Assembly (NCBI GenBank): GCA_029777225.1
Contig: JAKOSR010000069.1
Coordinates: forward strand, 1-5,577
Source: Chloroflexota bacterium
Lineage (GTDB): Bacteria; Chloroflexota; Anaerolineae; Anaerolineales; Anaerolineaceae
Direction of reading: 5' to 3'
Length of the DNA stretch: 5,577 nucleotides
Notes under the pieces: generated by a model
Told to the model about the DNA's origin: nothing
What the model saw: the letters and a program-made list of their open reading frames with translations, nothing else
Databases searched by the model: none
Shown here: positions 1 to 5,577 of the stretch, one piece after another
Layout: each line of letters starts with the position of its first letter
Position numbering within the stretch: the stretch's first letter is position 1
Program-made: the position numbers and the translations under genes

Positions 1-1812
1 CGGGCTGGGGGCGATGGTGGCATCGGCAACCGCAGCAAGAATATTTACGCCAGGAGCAGTGATATCCGGCTTGAGTACATCAAAGGTCGTGTTGGGGCCG
101 TAGGAACTGAAACCGGCAATAATATCCTGCCAGGCAGGATTAACGATCCGGCTGGTGGCAGCATACATGGTCGCTGTGGCCGTTGGATTGGCGTCAATCC
201 AGTCCTTGATTGCGGTACCTTCTTCAATGCTTAACATGGCCGCGGAGGTAACGCCAGACATACCAACAGGCGGGCCAGAGCGGCTATTAAAGATGAAGAC
301 ATACGTCGCGCCAGCGGCACGGGCGTTGGCTTCCTTGACTGAGAAGTTACAGGTACCGCGCTGGATTAGAGCGAAGGCACCCGTAAAGAAACCAGCCGGG
401 AAAGCGGCACATCCGTTAAGATTGGTGGGGCTGTACTTGATGGGCAAGTTGACCAAATCGGAAGTGATTAAGGTACCCGATTGATAAGCACCAATGCCAA
501 CCAATTCAGCCGGAACTGTTCCGGGTCCGGTGATATCCACCGCGTTCGCGAAAATACGCGCGTGGGAGGCAGCTGCAACCGTGGAAACCCAGGGCGAACG
601 ATGTGCCACTGAGGATTCGCCGGTTGTATCGCCAGCGTTACCAGCGGAGGTGGATACGAAGATGCCCGCTTCGGTGGCAGCCAGGAAGGCCAGTTCGACA
701 GGATCATTATAAGGATTGGAACCGCCCGAGATGGAGTAGTTAATCACATCCACGCCACTGGCGATGGCATCATCCACGGCAGCAACGGTCGCATCGCCGT
801 AGCAGGCACCATTGGGCGGGGTGGGAACACAGACATCAAAGGCGATTATTTGCGCATGGGGCGCGACACCACTGATGGTGGTTGAGACGCCCTGGAAAAC
901 GACATCAACTGTGTTGCCAGCGACGGTGGAGGCGGTGTGGGAGCCATGACCTTCGGAGTCTTCAGGGCTGATTATTTCGTCCGGTTCAGTAACCACATAG
1001 GTGAAGGCACCGACGAGTTTATCGTTACAGGCAGTGGCGTAGGCTGGGTCACCCGTTGTCGGATCGCAGACGCCCAGGTAGTCGCCAGTCCAATCGTAGA
1101 CATAGCCATCGGATGGGGTGGCGCTGAAGGAAGGATGGTCGAAGTTGATGCCGGTATCGATGATACCGACCAGTACGCCCTCACCTTTGGTATCCACACC
1201 AGTCACGGTTTCACCATCCCAGATGGCCGGGGCACCGATGGTTGCAGGACCCTGGTCAGTATCGGGGTGTTCCACTGGGGCAAGCAATACCTTGACACCG
1301 GTTTGGGCTGCCAGGCTAGCGGCCTGTTCGGGGGTCAGGAGCATGGCGAAGCCATTGGTGGCGTAGCGGTAGCTGAAGAGCACTTCCGGGGCGAAACCCA
1401 ACACCGCATTTGTCGCGGTGAGGAAGCCGGCCTGTTTCTCCTTGAGGAGAGCCAGGTACGCTTGCGAAGCGGGACTTTTCACATCCAATTTGGCAGAACC
1501 AAGAATCGAAGGCGCTGTGGGCGCAAACCCGGCGATGCTGCCCTTGTAGGTGGCAAGCGGTTCATCGGGCAAAATCACCACATAGCGGGCTTGGCCCTTT
1601 TCGTTGAGTTGCAGCTCAGTAACAGCTGTTTCCTCTTTCAATTCACCGCTGACGCGGCTGGTCTTACCTTCAGGCACACCCTGCATGGTTGCCCGGTCAG
1701 CAGAATTGACCTGGCGGGGACCAGTTGGGGAAGTACCTTGGGCAGCAACAGGGCCCGCGACCAAGGCGAGCACGAGTGCCACTGCGATTAAACGGGTAAT
1801 GATTGATTTCAT
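1..1812 (-). CDS. Secreted subtilisin-like (S8) serine protease with PA-domain insertion, 3' end outside window
   Basis: Reading leftward from ATG at 1812, 604 codons run without a stop to the window edge, so the C-terminus is missing. Residues 1-24 are a signal peptide (basic start, hydrophobic core, V-A-A cleavage site), so export is expected. Residues about 72-182 resemble an inhibitor I9-type propeptide (RYVVILPDE near 75-84). The catalytic domain follows: the Asp block GIIDTGI places the catalytic Asp at 219, the His block GHGSHTAS places the His at 289, and SAGNAG places the oxyanion-hole Asn at 392. Residues about 425-545 look like a protease-associated (PA) domain, with a cysteine pair at 468/488. 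The subtilase fold then resumes with FSSYGPN (568-574) and LKPDITAPGVNILAA (580-594). The catalytic Ser block (usually GTSMA) should come shortly after but lies beyond the edge, so activity cannot be confirmed. Further cysteine pairs (249/262, 328/337) fit an extracellular protein. GGAGAA at 1817-1822 is a ribosome site 4 nt from the ATG. Likely role: extracellular protein degradation; substrate unknown. Confidence 0.95.
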   Translation of the reverse strand, partial: MKSIITRLIAVALVLALVAGPVAAQGTSPTGPRQVNSADRATMQGVPEGKTSRVSGELKEETAVTELQLNEKGQARYVVILPDEPLATYKGSIAGFAPTAPSILGSAKLDVKSPASQAYLALLKEKQAGFLTATNAVLGFAPEVLFSYRYATNGFAMLLTPEQAASLAAQTGVKVLLAPVEHPDTDQGPATIGAPAIWDGETVTGVDTKGEGVLVGIIDTGINFDHPSFSATPSDGYVYDWTGDYLGVCDPTTGDPAYATACNDKLVGAFTYVVTEPDEIISPEDSEGHGSHTASTVAGNTVDVVFQGVSTTISGVAPHAQIIAFDVCVPTPPNGACYGDATVAAVDDAIASGVDVINYSISGGSNPYNDPVELAFLAATEAGIFVSTSAGNAGDTTGESSVAHRSPWVSTVAAASHARIFANAVDITGPGTVPAELVGIGAYQSGTLITSDLVNLPIKYSPTNLNGCAAFPAGFFTGAFALIQRGTCNFSVKEANARAAGATYVFIFNSRSGPPVGMSGVTSAAMLSIEEGTAIKDWIDANPTATATMYAATSRIVNPAWQDIIAGFSSYGPNTTFDVLKPDITAPGVNILAAVADATIAPSP

Positions 1813-2006
1813 ATTCTTCTCCATTTCAAAGATTTGGTTTAGTGCAGGGAAAAGCGCCTGCCCGCTGCAATACAGGAAATGCTTAATGAAAACCCCTTAG
1901 GAAAGCGTACTCCGGGAAAAGAATCGTTCAAATGAACTGTACTCCTTTCGTTTAGTAATTGTGAAACCGCGAAACCTGCCAAATGGAAAAGCTTGCAATA
2001 ACTGCT
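1813..2006 (-). other. Predicted 5' leader of the protease transcript (about 194 nt)
   Basis: This stretch lies between the predicted start of the protease transcript (about 2006) and its ATG. It holds no convincing gene. On the transcribed strand, GAAAG-GA-GTAC (1949-1939) can pair with GTAC-G-CTTTC (1910-1901), enclosing a small palindrome GTTCATTTGAAC (1937-1926). Another short hairpin, GCAGG/CCTGC (1861-1857 with 1848-1844), lies about 20 nt before the ribosome site. A ribosome-site-like AAAGGAG (1948-1942) falls within the larger stem. A direct repeat GAAACC (plus-strand 1963-1968 and 1971-1976) is also present. I do not recognise a known riboswitch or protein-binding leader. The length suggests room for post-transcriptional control, but the structures are hand-read and modest. 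Confidence 0.4.
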
Positions 2007-2012
2007 GTAAAA

Positions 2013-2040
2013 ATTATAGCACCCCCACCGGGGGCGTCAA
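2013..2040 (-). promoter_or_regulatory. Promoter of the protease gene (extended -10)
   Basis: On the minus strand, TTGACG (2040-2035, 5 of 6 matches to the sigma-70 -35 box) is followed after 16 bp by a perfect TATAAT (2018-2013). A TG one base upstream makes an extended -10, TGCTATAAT. Transcription should start near 2006. The spacer contains the inverted repeat CCCCC-ACC-GGGGG (plus-strand 2022-2034), an unusual G/C block between two A/T-rich boxes. This is the strongest promoter match in the window. Confidence 0.8.
2022..2034. repeat. C5-N3-G5 inverted repeat in the protease promoter spacer
   Basis: CCCCCACCGGGGG is a perfect 5-bp-arm inverted repeat with a 3-base centre. It lies wholly between the -35 and -10 boxes of the minus-strand protease promoter. 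It could be a repressor or MerR-type regulator site, or only a G/C-rich spacer. The 16-bp spacer is near normal, so it is not the stretched 19-20 bp spacer typical of MerR targets. Confidence 0.45.
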
Positions 2041-2048
2041 GCTAATCC

Positions 2049-2065
2049 GACATTTATTAAATGTC
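2049..2065. promoter_or_regulatory. 17-bp perfect palindrome, candidate regulator-binding site
   Basis: GACATTTATTAAATGTC has perfect 8-bp arms around one central T. It lies 8 bp upstream of the protease -35 box, at about -43 to -59 from that predicted start, which is a usual place for an activator. Relative to the ftsK start it is at about -103 to -119. The A/T-rich symmetric form fits a dimeric helix-turn-helix regulator. I do not match it to a named family; it is not a good FNR or LexA consensus. With no coding sequence or T-run around it, a terminator is less likely. Confidence 0.5.
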
Positions 2066-2131
2066 TCAAACGGCGGATGAAAACCGGCACAAGCTTTGCA
2101 ACAAAACAGGCTGTTAAGACCCCGTCGGCAG

Positions 2132-2161
2132 AGGACTTTGGAAAAGTCTGCATGCTATAAT
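2132..2161 (+). promoter_or_regulatory. Promoter of ftsK (extended -10, weak -35)
   Basis: TGCTATAAT at 2153-2161 is a perfect extended -10 box, identical to that of the divergent protease promoter. The -35 region is poor: the best fit is AGGACT at 2132-2137 (3 of 6 matches) with an 18-bp spacer, as is common when an extended -10 is present. The start should fall near 2168, giving an untranslated leader of only about 20 nt that contains the AAGGAG ribosome site (2177-2182). Confidence 0.7.
2134..2148. promoter_or_regulatory. 15-bp perfect palindrome in the ftsK promoter, candidate operator
   Basis: GACTTTGGAAAAGTC has perfect 6-bp arms (GACTTT/AAAGTC) around GGA. It occupies about -34 to -20 from the predicted ftsK start, between and partly over the -35 and -10 elements, where a bound protein would block RNA polymerase. 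Its form GAC-TTT-N3-AAA-GTC resembles the 17-bp palindrome at 2049-2065, which has one extra base in each arm. The regulator is unknown. Confidence 0.4.
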
Positions 2162-2187
2162 GCTGAAACAAAGGCGAAGGAGCGGAA

Positions 2188-4542
2188 ATGGCAGTTCGCA
2201 AGGCAAACAAGACCCCAAATAAGAGCAAAAAGGCAGCGGTAAACAGCCGTTCCAGAGCCACTGGACGCCCAAGGAGCCAGCCGGTGAGGAAGCCGACGGC
2301 CAAGACCAGCAACACCAAAACAAGCCGCGCCTCTTCAACCGCCAAAACCCGCCAAACTTCCACGCGGGCTACCGCCCCACGCGCCCCCATTTCGCCGGAG
2401 CACCGACTGGATATTATTGGCATAATCCTGATGGCCGCAGGGGTCATTTTGCTGCTGACATTGCTGACCTTCGTGCAAGGGGCCAAGAGCGAGACCCCGC
2501 ATCTGTTTTTGCAATGGTTCGGATGGGGAGCCTACCTGCTGCCGCTGCTGTTAATCGTGGTGGGATTCTGGCTGTTGCTTTCGAAGATTGAACGCTTCCC
2601 GGCTATCTCGACCGAGCGCGTGCTCGGGATTATGCTGCTTTTTTCCAATTTGTTGGGCTGGTTCGCGTTTATTGCCGGTGGAAATGCCTCGAGGGCATCG
2701 GGCGGGGGAGCGGCCGGCAGTGCCCTCGCGAAGGCCCTCACGCAAGCGCTGGGCAAGCCGGGCGCGCTCATCATTTTCATCGCATGGTTGCTCATCGCGC
2801 TGGTGCTGCTGGTGAACCTTTCGATTTCTGACCTGATGAGCTGGCTGGCAAAGCAATTTGGCGCAGCAAGGGCGCGATTGACCAAGCTGATAATGGACGC
2901 GCGAGCGCGGCGGAAGGAAGCCGTGGCCTTAAAAGCCAGCAAGGCAATGCTGACAACGACTGAACTGGTGACTACCACCATGGGCGAGCCCGTCAGCGTG
3001 GAGAAACAGGAAAGCGCAAGCCCAGCGGCCATACCCGCGGAGCCAGCACCAGGCGAGAAAGCCTGGGTTCTGCCCGACCCGGAAGAAATCCTCGCGCCTG
3101 CGCGCGAAGTGCCACTGGACGAGGAATCGGACCTTGACCGCGCGCGGGTTATTGAAGAGACGCTGCGGTCCTTTAGCACACCAGGCCATGTGGTGGAAAT
3201 CCGGCGCGGACCGGCGGTGACGCTGTTTGGCGTGGAGCCGGATTTTGTCGAGTCCAGGACGGGGAAAACACGCGTCCGCGTGGGTAACATCACCAAGCTT
3301 GGGGATGACATCGCGCTGGCGCTAAAGGCCTCACGTATCCGCATCCAGGCCCCTGTACCTGGCAAGGGATACATTGGGATTGAAGTGCCCAACCAAAAGA
3401 CCGCGCTGGTTTCCATGCTGGAACTGGTGGAAAGCCCAACCTTCCTGAATAACAAGTCCGTGATGCGCTTCGCGCTGGGAAAGGATGTTTCGGGGTCGCC
3501 CTGCGTGGCGGACCTGGCCTCGATGCCGCATCTGCTCATCGCGGGGACGACGGGGTCTGGCAAGTCGGTATGTGTTAATTCCATTTTGACAGGATACCTG
3601 CTGAACCTGACGCCCGATCAACTGCGGTTGGTGTTGGTGGACCCAAAACGCGTGGAGTTGACGGGGTACAACGGCATTCCGCACCTGCTGGCACCGGTTT
3701 TCGTGGATGCCGACAAGGTTTTGGGCGCGTTGCAGTGGATGTTGCGCGAGATGGACCTAAGGTACCATACCTTCGCAGCAGCCAACGCGCGGAATATCGT
3801 TGAATACAACGCGCAGATGAGCAAGGCTGGCCAGAAGAAGATGCCGTACATCCTGGTGGTTATTGACGAACTGGCTGACCTGATGCTGATGGCGCAGGCA
3901 GAAACCGAAAAATCCCTCACCAGGCTGGCACAGCTGGCGCGCGCGACGGGTATTCACCTCATCTTGGCCACTCAGCGGCCTTCGACGAACATCATTACGG
4001 GGCTAATCAAGGCCAACTTCCCGGCGCGCATCGCCTTCGCGGTGGCTTCCAACGTGGACAGCCGGGTCATCCTGGACCAGCCCGGCGCGGAAAGGTTGCT
4101 GGGAAAGGGTGACATGCTCTTCCAGGCACCGGACGCACCTGCATCGGTGCGGTTGCAAGGGACGTATGTATCGGACGCGGAAATCAACCGGCTGACGGAT
4201 TTTTGGCGGGCGCAAGCGGTTTCGGACCAAGCTCCTGAGCGGCCCGACCTGGCAATTTATACGCCGCCTGATATTTCAAGCTTCACCCAGAGCCCGTTAT
4301 GGCATGAGGGGCAGGCGGCCACGGATGAAGACCCCATCGCTAAGGAAGCGCTTGCGCTCATCCGCAAGGAAGGGCGGGCGTCGGTCACCATGTTGCAGCG
4401 GAAACTACGGATTGGGTACACGCGCTCAGCCCGGCTGATTGACCGGTTAGCTGAACAGGGTATCATCGGTTCACCCGACCCGCAGACTGGGGTGCGCGAA
4501 GTGCTGGACTGGGGGGAGTACCCGCCCCTGAACGAGGATTGA
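2188..4542 (+). CDS. ftsK: DNA translocase FtsK/SpoIIIE family
   Basis: A complete 784-residue protein. FtsK is a hexameric ATP-driven motor at the division septum that pumps chromosomal DNA to each daughter cell and helps resolve dimers. Residues 1-70 form a cytoplasmic tail with 19 Lys/Arg and no acidic residue. Four membrane segments follow at about 75-96, 108-132, 143-164 and 190-212. After a linker (about 214-317, Ala/Pro/Glu-rich in its second half) comes the alpha domain (about 318-410), then the RecA-like motor: Walker A GTTGSGKS (453-460), DPKRVEL (485-491), Walker B ILVVIDELAD with Asp560-Glu561, ATQRPS (594-599), and ILDQPGAERLLGKGDML (628-644). The C-terminal gamma winged helix (about 713-773) contains SVTMLQRKL and RIGYTRSARLIDRL, the DNA-orienting sequence reader. 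All motor residues look intact. Start: AAGGAG at 2177-2182, 5 nt before the ATG, supports 2188. The length and four-helix anchor are closer to SpoIIIE-type proteins than to the much longer E. coli FtsK. It is transcribed divergently from the protease gene. Confidence 0.98.
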   Translation: MAVRKANKTPNKSKKAAVNSRSRATGRPRSQPVRKPTAKTSNTKTSRASSTAKTRQTSTRATAPRAPISPEHRLDIIGIILMAAGVILLLTLLTFVQGAKSETPHLFLQWFGWGAYLLPLLLIVVGFWLLLSKIERFPAISTERVLGIMLLFSNLLGWFAFIAGGNASRASGGGAAGSALAKALTQALGKPGALIIFIAWLLIALVLLVNLSISDLMSWLAKQFGAARARLTKLIMDARARRKEAVALKASKAMLTTTELVTTTMGEPVSVEKQESASPAAIPAEPAPGEKAWVLPDPEEILAPAREVPLDEESDLDRARVIEETLRSFSTPGHVVEIRRGPAVTLFGVEPDFVESRTGKTRVRVGNITKLGDDIALALKASRIRIQAPVPGKGYIGIEVPNQKTALVSMLELVESPTFLNNKSVMRFALGKDVSGSPCVADLASMPHLLIAGTTGSGKSVCVNSILTGYLLNLTPDQLRLVLVDPKRVELTGYNGIPHLLAPVFVDADKVLGALQWMLREMDLRYHTFAAANARNIVEYNAQMSKAGQKKMPYILVVIDELADLMLMAQAETEKSLTRLAQLARATGIHLILATQRPSTNIITGLIKANFPARIAFAVASNVDSRVILDQPGAERLLGKGDMLFQAPDAPASVRLQGTYVSDAEINRLTDFWRAQAVSDQAPERPDLAIYTPPDISSFTQSPLWHEGQAATDEDPIAKEALALIRKEGRASVTMLQRKLRIGYTRSARLIDRLAEQGIIGSPDPQTGVREVLDWGEYPPLNED

Positions 4543-4737
4543 AAGGAACCGGGGAAACACGGGTGAGGTGATCAGGTGGCGGACGAGCTATTGGTGAGGT
4601 TGCCCGCACTGAGTATTGTTAAGTCGTTTTCCAGATGATGGGGTGGAACCTTAGTGCGTGTTAAACTCCACCTTAAAATTTTTTCCGGTCACACAAGCAT
4701 GGCCAATCTACACACGAAGACAGGAAGGGAAACTGAC
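4543..4737. other. Intergenic gap between ftsK and the membrane glycosyltransferase
   Basis: These 195 bases contain no credible gene. They hold a weak terminator-like hairpin (4642-4684), a repeated GGTGAGG (4562-4568 and 4593-4599), and the ribosome-site region of the next gene (AGGAAGGGA, 4722-4730). A poor promoter-like pair, TTGGTG at 4591-4596 and TATTGT at 4614-4619 with a 17-bp spacer, is the best candidate upstream of the hairpin. The gap size leaves open whether the downstream gene has its own promoter or is read through from ftsK. Confidence 0.6.
4642..4684 (+). terminator. Possible rho-independent terminator after ftsK
   Basis: GGTGGA (4642-4647) can pair with TCCACC (4667-4672), followed by TTAAAA and six T residues (4679-4684). 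The stem is only 6 bp, the loop is a long 19 nt, and the T-run starts 6 nt after the stem. This is a marginal terminator about 100 bp beyond the ftsK stop codon, though its place between two genes is sensible. Confidence 0.35.
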
Positions 4738-5577
4738 ATGTTGGATGGTTATAATCACAGTATGCCCAAACCAAATAGAATCGTCATCATCGTGCTTGCC
4801 ATTCTCTCGGTTTTGGTTTTTTGCCTGTTTTGCGTACCAAATTCCAAGGGATCCGAAAACATGGGGATGGTGACCATGTTTGAGCCGGACGAAGCCCGGA
4901 TTTACCTGGTCATCGACGAAATGACCACGCCCAAGGCAAGCCTCAAAGCGACGGTGGGTTATTTCTTTGCCTATAACTTTTATTCGTATGGATTCCCATT
5001 TTTCGCGCCCTCCGCGCTGGTCTTTTTGGGTCTGAAGCTGCTGGGGGTGGGGGGAAGCATGCCGGCGGTGATGCTTTGGCTGAGACAGATTATCAGCGTG
5101 CTGCCCATGCTCATAGCTGCGTGGATACTGGTGTATATGCAGGACGGGTTCAGAACCTGGCGGTCGGTTTTGCTTTTTTGTTTTTTGGTAACGCTGCCCG
5201 CGTTGGTGCAAAATGGGTTTTGGTGGCACCCTGATGGGTTGGTGGTGCTCGCCGCGGTGCTGGTGTTGTTTTGCTTGTGGAAGGACCAGCGCCGCTTTGG
5301 AAAACACTTCTTTCTTGCTGCATTTTTCTGCGGTATTCTGATTGCGCTCAAGCTGATTGGATTCTTCTTTGTCCTGGCCATCGGGATGACGCTGGTTTGG
5401 GGGCTGGTGGAGAAGAAGCTGAGTTGGAAGCGTTTTTTCACGCTCGCGGTGTTGTTCATCGCCGTGATGGCGGTTTCGGTGGTCATTGGCAACCCTTACC
5501 TGGTTTTCCCGAGTGAGCGCGCGGATGCCTGGTATTTCATCCAGCGGGAGATGACGGAAACATCGCAGGGTTATGGC
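4738..5577 (+). CDS. Multi-pass membrane protein, probable GT-C-fold glycosyltransferase, 3' end outside window
   Basis: From ATG at 4738, 280 codons stay open to the window edge, so only the N-terminal part is seen. Residue 13-34 is a first membrane helix, followed by an outside loop with EPDEARIY (49-56). An acidic pair in the first loop, as in the PDE/DETRY-type motifs of ArnT and PMT proteins, is typical of GT-C enzymes, where it holds the catalytic acid; Asp51/Glu52 are the candidates. Further hydrophobic segments lie near 84-104, 111-134, 142-158, 167-181, 190-224 (probably two helices) and 233-251. NGFWWHPDGL (159-168) has the HPD often seen in the second outer loop of GT39/PMT-like families. 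The likely role is transfer of a sugar from a polyprenyl-phosphate donor to protein or glycan on the outer face of the membrane; donor and acceptor are unknown. AGGAAGGGA (4722-4730), 7 nt upstream, supports this start; ATG at 4762 (Met9) is an alternative. An O-antigen ligase-like or unknown polytopic protein is not excluded. Confidence 0.75.
   Translation, partial: MLDGYNHSMPKPNRIVIIVLAILSVLVFCLFCVPNSKGSENMGMVTMFEPDEARIYLVIDEMTTPKASLKATVGYFFAYNFYSYGFPFFAPSALVFLGLKLLGVGGSMPAVMLWLRQIISVLPMLIAAWILVYMQDGFRTWRSVLLFCFLVTLPALVQNGFWWHPDGLVVLAAVLVLFCLWKDQRRFGKHFFLAAFFCGILIALKLIGFFFVLAIGMTLVWGLVEKKLSWKRFFTLAVLFIAVMAVSVVIGNPYLVFPSERADAWYFIQREMTETSQGYG

Noticed and set aside
937..1791. 284-codon open frame on the plus strand opposite the protease gene
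   Set aside because: It is antisense to a frame with clear signal peptide and subtilase motifs; its translation has no recognisable domain, and no promoter or ribosome site precedes it.
1926..1937. GTTCAAATGAAC as a LexA/SOS box
   Set aside because: Its arm order (GTTC-N4-GAAC) is inverted relative to the Bacillus-type GAAC-N4-GTTC box, and it lies about 70-80 nt inside the predicted leader, not at a promoter.
2037..2486. 149-codon minus-strand frame covering the divergent promoter region and the ftsK start
   Set aside because: It overlaps both promoters and the ftsK N-terminus, has no ribosome site that stands out, and shows no family signature; its hydrophobic middle is the antisense of the ftsK basic tail.
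2532..3584. 350-codon open frame on the minus strand inside ftsK
   Set aside because: Antisense shadow of a strongly conserved FtsK coding region; low-complexity Ser/Arg/Ala-rich translation without domain features.
4750..4755. TATAAT as a standard promoter for the glycosyltransferase
   Set aside because: No -35 match at 15-19 bp and no TG extension at the right place; it lies inside the preferred reading frame. Kept only as the basis of the alternative leaderless start.
4708..5307. 199-codon open frame on the minus strand over the glycosyltransferase
   Set aside because: His/Gln/Pro-rich translation typical of the reverse complement of a hydrophobic membrane-protein gene; the plus frame has helices and motifs.
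1..5577. Mobile elements, CRISPR arrays, tRNA or rRNA genes, phage attachment or dif-like sites
   Set aside because: Read through on both strands; no transposase, regularly spaced repeats, cloverleaf-like sequence or recognisable recombination site was seen.

Overview
The window carries three protein genes and one well-defined regulatory interval. On the minus strand, from about 1812 down past the left edge, lies a secreted subtilisin-family (S8) serine protease with signal peptide, inhibitor-like propeptide, catalytic domain and a PA-domain insertion. It is cut by the window edge before the catalytic serine. Facing away from it on the plus strand is a complete ftsK/spoIIIE-type DNA translocase (2188-4542). 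After a roughly 195-base gap comes the first 280 codons of a multi-pass membrane protein that looks like a GT-C-fold glycosyltransferase (4738 to the right edge).

The source is clearly bacterial. Moderately G+C-rich DNA, consensus sigma-70-type promoters with extended -10 boxes, and a large secreted subtilase, an FtsK with a very basic tail and a PMT/ArnT-like transferase side by side fit an Anaerolineae-like member of the Chloroflexota. This placement is an inference from style and remembered similarity; the window has no phylogenetic marker that proves it.

The 375-base gap between protease and ftsK (1813-2187) is a divergent control region. Both genes have a promoter with the identical extended -10 sequence TGCTATAAT. 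The protease promoter also has a near-perfect -35 box (TTGACG) and drives a predicted leader of about 194 nt; the ftsK promoter lies close to its gene. Three inverted repeats sit at positions where operators are commonly found: a perfect 17-bp palindrome just upstream of the protease -35, a perfect 15-bp palindrome inside the ftsK -35/-10 spacer, and a C5-N3-G5 repeat inside the protease -35/-10 spacer. The first two share the core GAC(A)TTT-N3-AAA(T)GTC, and their centres are 84 bp apart.

The three genes do not form an obvious pathway: extracellular proteolysis, chromosome segregation, and membrane-bound glycosyl transfer. No mobile element, CRISPR array, tRNA or rRNA gene was seen. I found no support for a new multi-gene system. 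The parts most worth following are the paired palindromes and the long structured leader of the protease gene.
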